Below the pieces are notes generated by a model. That model was not told the DNA's origin. It ran no database searches and was given only the letters and a program-made list of their open reading frames with translations. 11,069 nt of DNA from JBBQXV01 sp043785585 (lineage in GTDB: Bacteria > Myxococcota_A > Polyangia > Polyangiales > Polyangiaceae), in the NCBI GenBank assembly GCA_043785585.1, contig JAYVXB010000727.1, positions 1 through 11,069 of the forward strand, written 5' to 3'. How positions within the stretch are numbered: position 1 is the stretch's first letter; each line of letters starts with the position of its first letter. The translations under genes and the position numbers were made by a program. This document shows, in pieces, positions 6,773-11,069 of the stretch.

Positions 6773-7635
6773 GCCGCGGCCTCCGCGGCGAACGATCGCG
6801 CGAGCGCATCGCCCAGGTCGCCGGCGCCCATTTCGGGGATCGTCGACCAAGCGACCTCTTCGCCCGACAGGGTGCTCGAGATGACGGAGCGCGCGCGGCC
6901 CCAGGCTCGCGAGCGCGATGCGATGGCGGCGACCATGGCGACCGCGGCGGGGAGCGCGGCGGGCTCGACGCGATCGAGGAGCGCGGTCGCGAGCGCCAAC
7001 GCCTCGTCCGCGCATGCGCGAGGCATCCGGTTGACGATGATCCACGCGGGCGGTTTTCCCACCACGTCGCGCAAGGAATGGCACAGCTCGACGGTCTCGC
7101 GCAGCGCGAGCGGCTCGGGCAGCGTGACGACCACGCTCGACGCGTGCGCGCCGTTCACTTCGCGCTCGACATCCTCGACGAACCGCTTGGCCGGACCGCG
7201 CGGCAGCAGCGCCAAGACTTGCCGCGGCGCGCGCAGCCAAGCGACGCCGTGACCTGTCGCCGGCATGTCCACGACGACGACCGCAGACGGTCGCGCGGCC
7301 GCGATTTGGCGCACGCACTCGAGGAGCGCGAGCTCGCGCAGCACCGGGGCCGCGCGCGCGAGTCGCTTGATGGCGAAGTTCGCGAGCACGATTCGCGTCA
7401 CGATGGCGGAGCGGAAAAGCGGCACCGCCGCTCGAGCGATCGCGGAATCGGCGTCGAGCACGATGCGCTCGACGCCGCCGTCGACAACCGACGCATCGGC
7501 GTCGCCGAAGCCGACGAGCGCGCACGCGCGACCCCGCAGCGCGGAGCCGCGGGCGATTGCCTCCGCGACCGTGCTCTTGCCGACACCGCCTTTGCCCATG
7601 ACGAGGACCAGGCGACCGAGAGGAGGCGCATTCAT
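6769..7635 (-). CDS. ArsA/Get3-family P-loop ATPase, first gene of tandem pair (with signature lysine)
   Basis: 288 residues from the ATG at 7635. This start was chosen because MNAPPLGRLVLV leads straight into the P-loop; the open frame extends upstream to 7860 but that part has no family character. The deviant Walker A is complete: GKGGVGKS (14-21), with signature Lys15. VDMPATGHG (122-130) matches the DTAPTGHT motif of ArsA/Get3, and VNRMP (201-205) the Asn-Arg that contacts the adenine. Switch I is weak: GFGDADAS (43-49 region) replaces the DPA..L pattern, so this partner is degenerate where the other is intact. It lacks about 100 residues compared with its partner, mostly in the C-terminal half. 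The ATGA overlap with the downstream gene implies near-equal synthesis of the two, as expected for a heterodimer. The renalase-like gene lies 131 bases upstream on the same strand. Confidence 0.85.
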   Translation of the reverse strand: MNAPPLGRLVLVMGKGGVGKSTVAEAIARGSALRGRACALVGFGDADASVVDGGVERIVLDADSAIARAAVPLFRSAIVTRIVLANFAIKRLARAAPVLRELALLECVRQIAAARPSAVVVVDMPATGHGVAWLRAPRQVLALLPRGPAKRFVEDVEREVNGAHASSVVVTLPEPLALRETVELCHSLRDVVGKPPAWIIVNRMPRACADEALALATALLDRVEPAALPAAVAMVAAIASRSRAWGRARSVISSTLSGEEVAWSTIPEMGAGDLGDALARSFAAEAAA

Positions 7636-7687
7636 TTCGACATGCGCATTGGGAGGGCCTTCAAAAGGAGGTGCTTCACGAGGGGGC

Positions 7688-7706
7688 TCTAGGGTCTGTC
7701 TAGGGT
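7688..7706. repeat. Direct repeat TCTAGGGT x2, 11-base period, upstream of ATPase operon
   Basis: TCTAGGGT occurs at 7688-7695 and again at 7699-7706, a separation of one helical turn. The pair lies about 53-71 bases upstream of the first ATPase start (read ACCCTAGA on the coding strand), in the renalase-ATPase gap. It could be a binding site for a regulator or overlap a promoter; no convincing -10/-35 pair can be placed. Confidence 0.3.
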
Positions 7707-7721
7707 TTGTCCAGTCTTTGG

Positions 7722-7747
7722 GTGCAAAGAGGCCGATGCCTCTGCAC
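7722..7747 (-). terminator. Hairpin downstream of renalase-like gene
   Basis: GTGC-AA-AGAGGC, loop CGAT, GCCTCT-GCAC forms a 10-bp stem with a two-base bulge, beginning 20 bases past the renalase stop on the minus strand. It could end the renalase transcript and so separate it from the ATPase pair. On the minus strand the stem contains and is followed by only short T runs, so it is not a textbook intrinsic terminator. Confidence 0.45.
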
Positions 7748-7766
7748 GGCCGCTCGTTGCGCGCGA

Positions 7767-8903
7767 TCAGCCTCGAGTAGAGCGATCCGTCCCGAGCACA
7801 CGCGACGCCAGCTCCAAGCCCGATAGGAACGCGCCTTCCACGCGACCGCCGGCCGCCCAATCGCCAGCGAGCCCGACGCGCGCGACCTCATCGAACAGCG
7901 CTCCGCGGTCGCGCGGACGCGGTGCCCGCGCGAAGCGCCACCGTTGGAGCGTCGTGTGCGACGGCTGGACGGGACCCACGTTCGCGACGCGGGAGAGCTC
8001 GCCCACGAGCGCGGCGGCAATTTCGGCGCTCGGCGCGGCGAAGTGCGCACGCGACCACGCGGCCGTCGCGTGGAGCACCCAGCGCTCGCCCGCGGACCTG
8101 CCGGGCTTGCTCGAGTCCCGCGCGATCCAGGAGAGCGGCGACGCGCCCTCCGCCCCTTCGCGCCCCACGAACGCCGCGTCGAAATCGAGCGCGCGCAGAG
8201 CTTCGCCGTCGTCGTCGCCCGCGACGAGCCCGAGCGCGAGGCACGGCTCGAGCTCCACGGCCCGCGCCTCGCCGGCGAGCGACGCGCTCAGCGGCGCCAC
8301 GAGCGCCAGCGCTTGATCCGCGGGCACGCACACGATCACGGTGTCGTACGCTCCGAGAGATTCGCGCGGAGCGTGCCCGGAAGCGGCCGGCCCTAGCGTG
8401 ACGCCCGGCGGCGCGATCACGCCCGTCAGCACGAGCGCGCTGCCGTTGCGAGCGATTCGATCGACGCGCTGGCTCGGCCGCACGTCGAGATCGCGCGCGA
8501 GGTGCCTCGCGATCGTGCTCATGTGCGGCACCCCGACGAGCCTCTCGATCGGCTCGACGCGCGTGCGCGTCAGGTCGCCGGCAATCGCCACGATGCGCCC
8601 GTGCCACGGCGCGCAGAGACCGTGCGCGCGCCACGCCCCCACCGACGTTCGAAAGCGTTCGTCGCGCGCGGTGAAGTACTGCGCGCCGAGGTCGAACGTG
8701 TGCGAGTCGCTGCGTCGTGTGGCAAGCCTTCCTCCCGGCGCTCGCCCCTTGTCGAAGACGGTGACGCGCGCCCCGTGGTCGGCGAGCGCGCGCGCGCACA
8801 CGAGGCCGGCAACCCCCGCGCCGATCACCGCGACGTGGCCGAGCCGTGCGCCCGCCGACCGCCCGGCCCCTCCGCTGTCATCGAGCGCTTCGCGACCGTG
8901 CAC
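7767..8903 (-). CDS. Renalase-like FAD/NAD(P)-binding oxidoreductase
   Basis: 378 residues from a GTG at 8903. The frame reaches an ATG at 9026, but the extra 41 residues cover lower-GC sequence and the inverted repeat next door, so the GTG is preferred. The dinucleotide-binding fold starts at VAVIGAGVAGL (24-34, GxGxxG), with Asp51 ending the second strand (VTVFDKG) and GGRLATRR (57-64) binding FAD. FDLGAQYFTARDERF (70-84) is the renalase-type signature, and the C-terminus has GDWAAGGRVEGAFLSGLELA, the closing FAD motif of the amine-oxidase superfamily. Bacterial renalases oxidise mis-reduced NAD(P)H isomers (2- and 6-dihydro forms) back to NAD(P)+, a cytoplasmic repair reaction. That role is inferred from the family. 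An insert rich in Pro and Gly around residues 175-195 makes it longer than usual. It precedes the ATPase pair on the same strand, 131 bases away and with a hairpin between. Confidence 0.82.
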   Translation of the reverse strand: MHGREALDDSGGAGRSAGARLGHVAVIGAGVAGLVCARALADHGARVTVFDKGRAPGGRLATRRSDSHTFDLGAQYFTARDERFRTSVGAWRAHGLCAPWHGRIVAIAGDLTRTRVEPIERLVGVPHMSTIARHLARDLDVRPSQRVDRIARNGSALVLTGVIAPPGVTLGPAASGHAPRESLGAYDTVIVCVPADQALALVAPLSASLAGEARAVELEPCLALGLVAGDDDGEALRALDFDAAFVGREGAEGASPLSWIARDSSKPGRSAGERWVLHATAAWSRAHFAAPSAEIAAALVGELSRVANVGPVQPSHTTLQRWRFARAPRPRDRGALFDEVARVGLAGDWAAGGRVEGAFLSGLELASRVLGTDRSTRG

Positions 8904-8999
8904 ACTCGTTCGATGGAGCGCACGCCGGTCGGTTTCGCGAAAAATCGAACAGACACCCCGCGGCTTTGAAGCTTGCGCGATTCGTTCGTGGACGCGTGA

Positions 9000-9017
9000 C
9001 GTTACCGTCCGGTAACG
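9000..9017. promoter_or_regulatory. Perfect inverted repeat CGTTACCG-TC-CGGTAACG (operator candidate)
   Basis: Eight-base arms at 9000-9007 and 9010-9017 with a 2-base spacer make a perfect palindrome in the divergent region between the renalase-like gene and the exported protein gene. It ends 9 bases before the -24 box at 9027. Size and symmetry suit a TetR-like repressor or another dimeric regulator, but the regulator is not identifiable here. Confidence 0.5.
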
Positions 9018-9026
9018 CAACGACAA

Positions 9027-9042
9027 TGGCGTTGTGCTTGCA
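9027..9042 (+). promoter_or_regulatory. Sigma-54 (-24/-12) promoter for the exported protein gene
   Basis: TGGCGTTGTGCTTGCA matches the sigma-54 consensus TGGCAC-N5-TTGCA, with the invariant GG (9028-9029) and GC (9040-9041) correctly spaced. Counting the C at 9041 as -12 puts the start of transcription near 9053, leaving a leader of about 14 bases that contains the GAGGAA ribosome-binding site (9055-9060) and then the ATG at 9067. The geometry fits well. An activator would be required; the NtrC-like gene at the right edge is near but looks defective. Confidence 0.5.
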
Positions 9043-9066
9043 CTTCACGTCTGCGAGGAAGATGAC

Positions 9067-9900
9067 ATGAGGCGCCGCGCGATCGTGACGCTCCTACTGT
9101 TGGTCGCGACCCGAGAAGCGCGTGCGGACGACGATCCGAAACGCCCGCCGATGCCTGAACCCATCTTCACCGAGACGGTGACGGATCTCGATGGCGACGA
9201 AGCAGGCGAGCTCGAGTTCGAGCTGAACGCCTCCACGCTCCGCGCGCGTCGTGGCGGAGCGTATCTCCATCAGGGGAGCCTGGAGGTCGAGTGGCTCGCG
9301 ACGCGGCGCCTCGGATTCCGCTTCGAGCCACTCGCCAGTCGAGGTCGTGATCCAGGCGCGCTCGGAGGAAAGACAGAAGTCGGCGTGAGTGCGGGCGTGT
9401 CTTGGAAGCTGATGCAAGACTTCGCACACGACTTCCACCTCCAGCTCGAGGCCCTCGGGCGCGCACCGTGGGACCAAACGTCGATCATTGCTCAGCCGGG
9501 AGACCCCGAGCTTCCGTTCGTGCTCGACCTCCGCTCGGGTGTGCGCGCTGGGTGGCTCACCGTAAGGAGTGGCGTGGGCGTCGGCGCTGGTGGCTCGAGC
9601 GCGCACGCGCCAATGCGCGCGAGTCTCGCCCTCTTGACCAACTTCGAGCCGTCTGGCCGATTTGGCTTTTGGGGTATCGAGATGGATGCGGACGCCGCAC
9701 GCGATGATCCGTTCGTTCTCGCGCTCAACATCGTCCCCGACCTGACACCGGCCGGATTGCCGTTTCGCATCGGACTTGCCTTGCCGTGGAACGTCGTCGG
9801 CATTTCATCCGCGGAACCGGGACTTGGTATCTTCGTTCGACTTTATTATGTCAGCGGACGTGAGATCGAATTCGGCCGAGGCGCGGCCCGACCGCGCTGA
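9067..9900 (+). CDS. Exported protein of unknown function (possible outer-membrane beta-barrel)
   Basis: 277 residues from the ATG at 9067, which has GAGGAA 6 bases upstream (9055-9060); an in-frame ATG at 9034 lies inside the predicted promoter and is rejected. MRRR, a hydrophobic core and the cleavage site ARA|D (18-21) form a signal peptidase I signal. The mature protein begins with a Pro-rich stretch (RPPMPEPIFTETVTDLDGDEAGELEFELN) and continues as alternating-residue, glycine-rich segments such as VGVSAGVSWKLM, LDLRSGVRAGWLTVRSGVGVGAGG and LGIFVRLYYVSG, which look like transmembrane beta-strands of an outer-membrane barrel. I recognise no named family. It is preceded by a sigma-54-type promoter and a palindrome, and its 3' end overlaps the convergent USP-like gene by 50 bases. 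Confidence 0.78.
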   Translation: MRRRAIVTLLLLVATREARADDDPKRPPMPEPIFTETVTDLDGDEAGELEFELNASTLRARRGGAYLHQGSLEVEWLATRRLGFRFEPLASRGRDPGALGGKTEVGVSAGVSWKLMQDFAHDFHLQLEALGRAPWDQTSIIAQPGDPELPFVLDLRSGVRAGWLTVRSGVGVGAGGSSAHAPMRASLALLTNFEPSGRFGFWGIEMDADAARDDPFVLALNIVPDLTPAGLPFRIGLALPWNVVGISSAEPGLGIFVRLYYVSGREIEFGRGAARPR

Positions 9901-10384
9901 TTGGCGTCGTCGCGAGCGGGCAAGGCTTCGGGCGCGCCGGGCTGGCGATCGCGACGATCGAGCGAACGCGCGAGCCTGCGTCGCGCGACGGCAGATCTCC
10001 GTGTATCGCGAATCCTTGAGACGATGGCGGTGGCGTGGTCGTCCCATAGAGGATGCCTAGATAGCCATACGTCGAGGCGTGCTCCGCGAGCGTCGGCTCG
10101 GACGACGACGGCGTCAAGTACCCCCGAATCGTCACGACGCCCGTGCGGTCGAGTGCGCCGAGCTCGTCGAGCGCCTCCCAAGCGCCTTCGACGCGCGAGA
10201 ACGCCTCGAGCTCGCGCATCATGCGTTCGGGCGACTCGCGCGGAACGTCGGGAGCATTTGTCCAAAGATAGTAGGCGTCAATCCGGGCTCCCCAGCGTTG
10301 GTGCATGTGGGCGACGTCCTCGAGCGCCTCGCGCGTGCACTTCGAGAGGTCGGTGACCAGAAGGATGCACGGGAGAGTGTTCAT
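9851..10384 (-). CDS. Universal stress protein-like protein
   Basis: 177 residues from the ATG at 10384 (an in-frame upstream ATG at 10420 adds 12 residues and would swallow a promoter-like element). The N-terminus, CILLVTDLSKCTREALEDVAHMHQRWGARI, follows the USP pattern (strand, TDfS....AL, helix, strand, then YYLW). A helical middle follows (PERMMRELEAFSR, 52-64), then a second strand VVTIRGYL (83-90) and helix. The usual C-terminal ATP-binding glycine motif (G-x2-G-x9-G-S/T) cannot be found; instead there is LGILYGTTTPPPSSQ (109-123) and a tail with PCPLATT that only faintly recalls the family's final strand. It is therefore probably a non-ATP-binding or diverged USP, longer than the usual 140-150 residues. 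It lies 61 bases after the AAA+ gene on the same strand, and its 3' end overlaps the convergent exported-protein gene by 50 bases. Confidence 0.65.
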   Translation of the reverse strand: MNTLPCILLVTDLSKCTREALEDVAHMHQRWGARIDAYYLWTNAPDVPRESPERMMRELEAFSRVEGAWEALDELGALDRTGVVTIRGYLTPSSSEPTLAEHASTYGYLGILYGTTTPPPSSQGFAIHGDLPSRDAGSRVRSIVAIASPARPKPCPLATTPISAVGPRLGRIRSHVR

Positions 10385-10396
10385 GTTTCGTCCAGA

Positions 10397-10412
10397 TGGA
10401 AGATGCGTGCCA
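10397..10412 (-). promoter_or_regulatory. Weak sigma-54-like element before the USP-like gene
   Basis: On the minus strand TGGCAC (10412-10407), five bases and TTCCA give sigma-54-like spacing, but the invariant GC of the -12 box is CC, so it may be non-functional. It starts 28 bases before the ATG, the same distance as the 970-985 element before the cytochrome ATG. Confidence 0.15.
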
Positions 10413-10445
10413 CGATTCACTCGCCGCTCGTGTACCGCGCCGTCG

Positions 10446-11069
10446 TCATCGCGCGAGCTCTCTCACGCTCTCGGGAAGATCGTCGACATCGATGGCGCGG
10501 CCGCGAGCAACGGCCGTCGCGCGCGCGAGAGCCCAAGTCAGCTCGCGGACGTTTCCCGGAAATGGATGACGAGCTAGTGCGTTCCACGCGGGTGACGTCA
10601 ACGTGTGCGTCGTGGACCCTTCGGGCGTAATGTCGCGAAGCACGTCGAGCACGAGGCCACAGAGATCGGCTGCACGTTCACGGACGGGCGGAACGCGGAA
10701 TCGGATGGCGCCAAGTCGGTAGTAGAGCGACTCGAGCAGACCTCGGGGTCGCAATTCGGGGCTGCATTCGTCGCGTGTCGTCGCGATGAGTCGTACTCCG
10801 CTCGGTTGCCAATCCGCGCCACGCCGCGCGAGCGTCCTTGGCATTTCAATCAGACGGAGCAACCCCGACTGTGCGTACAGCGGGAGCGCCTCGAGGCCGT
10901 CGAGCACGAGTGTGCCGCCATCCGCTGAGCGAAACCACTCGTCGTCGAAGTCGGGCGCGACTCCCGAGTCGATTCGCTCCGATCCCCGGAGCAGATCGAC
11001 CAACGCCTCACAAGGAACGACGACGAATGGGCCGTCGCGTCGCGCGCTTTGCGCGTGCACCACTCGTGC
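10446..11069 (-). CDS. NtrC-family AAA+ regulator, C-terminal part, degenerate (runs off right edge)
   Basis: An open frame of 207 residues enters from the right edge and ends at the TGA at 10446-10448. The visible part begins ARVVHAQSARRDGPFVVV, matching the LAR.lH..S.R..gpFv.vnC segment after the Walker A of sigma-54 activators; the Walker A itself would lie outside the window. Walker B is GGTLVLDGLEAL (51-62), with Gly58 where the family has the catalytic Glu (LDE). Between Cys20 and that motif the sequence (RGSERIDSGVAPDFDDEWF) has no GAFTGA loop and is about five residues short. Downstream the family is clear: LLRLIE, VRLIATTRDE (92-101), LYYRLGAIRFRVPPVRERAADL (115-136, arginine-finger region) and HPFPGNVRELTWAL (168-181, sensor II). 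It stops after IDVDDLPESVREL, with no C-terminal Fis-type HTH. It probably cannot activate sigma-54 itself and may be a regulator of another kind. Confidence 0.85.
   Translation of the reverse strand, partial: ARVVHAQSARRDGPFVVVPCEALVDLLRGSERIDSGVAPDFDDEWFRSADGGTLVLDGLEALPLYAQSGLLRLIEMPRTLARRGADWQPSGVRLIATTRDECSPELRPRGLLESLYYRLGAIRFRVPPVRERAADLCGLVLDVLRDITPEGSTTHTLTSPAWNALARHPFPGNVRELTWALARATAVARGRAIDVDDLPESVRELAR

Noticed and set aside
6773..7525. N-terminal extension of the second ATPase frame
   Set aside because: Arg-rich sequence antiparallel in character to the first ATPase, which is well supported in another frame; the ATGA start at 6772 precedes the P-loop directly.
7663..7673. AAAAGGAGGTG on the plus strand resembling a strong ribosome-binding site
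   Set aside because: The adjoining GTG frame stops after about ten codons and no plus-strand gene follows.
7888..8799. 303-residue minus-strand open frame within the renalase-like gene
   Set aside because: Low-complexity Arg/Ala translation; the renalase frame carries all the FAD-binding motifs.
8904..9026. N-terminal extension of the renalase-like protein to an ATG at 9026
   Set aside because: It would cross the palindrome at 9000-9017 and lower-GC sequence, and family proteins start close to the GxGxxG motif.

Overview
The window is GC-rich, tightly packed bacterial chromosome. GC-rich third codon positions, several lipoprotein signal peptides, an Asp-Ala-Gly-rich linker in a secreted cytochrome and a sigma-54-activator-type AAA+ protein together suggest a myxobacterium or relative (Myxococcota, perhaps Polyangia). 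This is inference from style; no 16S or other marker is present. No tRNA, rRNA, CRISPR array, insertion sequence or phage gene is visible.

Layout. Positions 1-431 (minus) hold the N-terminal part of a multi-pass membrane protein that runs off the left edge. Upstream of it on the same strand is a small lipoprotein (486-803, minus). A 194-base divergent region with inverted GTGCAA repeats and a sigma-54-like element separates it from a large secreted di-haem cytochrome c peroxidase-like lipoprotein with a beta-propeller-like N-terminal half (998-2857, plus). That gene converges on a short RNB-type exoribonuclease with a C-terminal S1 domain (2880-4349, minus). Divergent from the RNase is an exported MBL-fold hydrolase (4587-5582, plus). 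A tiny signal-peptide-like ORF with the best ribosome-binding site in the area overlaps its 5' end. Next comes a minus-strand run: a renalase-like flavoprotein (7767-8903), then two translationally coupled ArsA/Get3-type ATPases (6769-7635 and 5612-6772).

On the right, a plus-strand exported protein of unknown function (9067-9900) is preceded by a good -24/-12 sigma-54 promoter match and a perfect 8+8 inverted repeat. It converges, with a 50-base overlap, on a universal-stress-protein-like gene (9851-10384, minus). Upstream of that is the C-terminal part of an NtrC-family AAA+ protein (10446 to the right edge, minus), which lacks the sigma-54-contacting GAFTGA loop and the Walker B glutamate.

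How the genes relate. The clearest functional unit is the ArsA-like pair. One partner has the full deviant Walker A including the signature lysine and the other lacks that lysine, which fits an asymmetric ATPase. The second theme is sigma-54-type regulation near 9-11 kb: a good promoter match upstream of an exported protein, next to a degenerate activator-like AAA+ gene. The other genes look like an ordinary mixture of envelope, redox and RNA-turnover functions.
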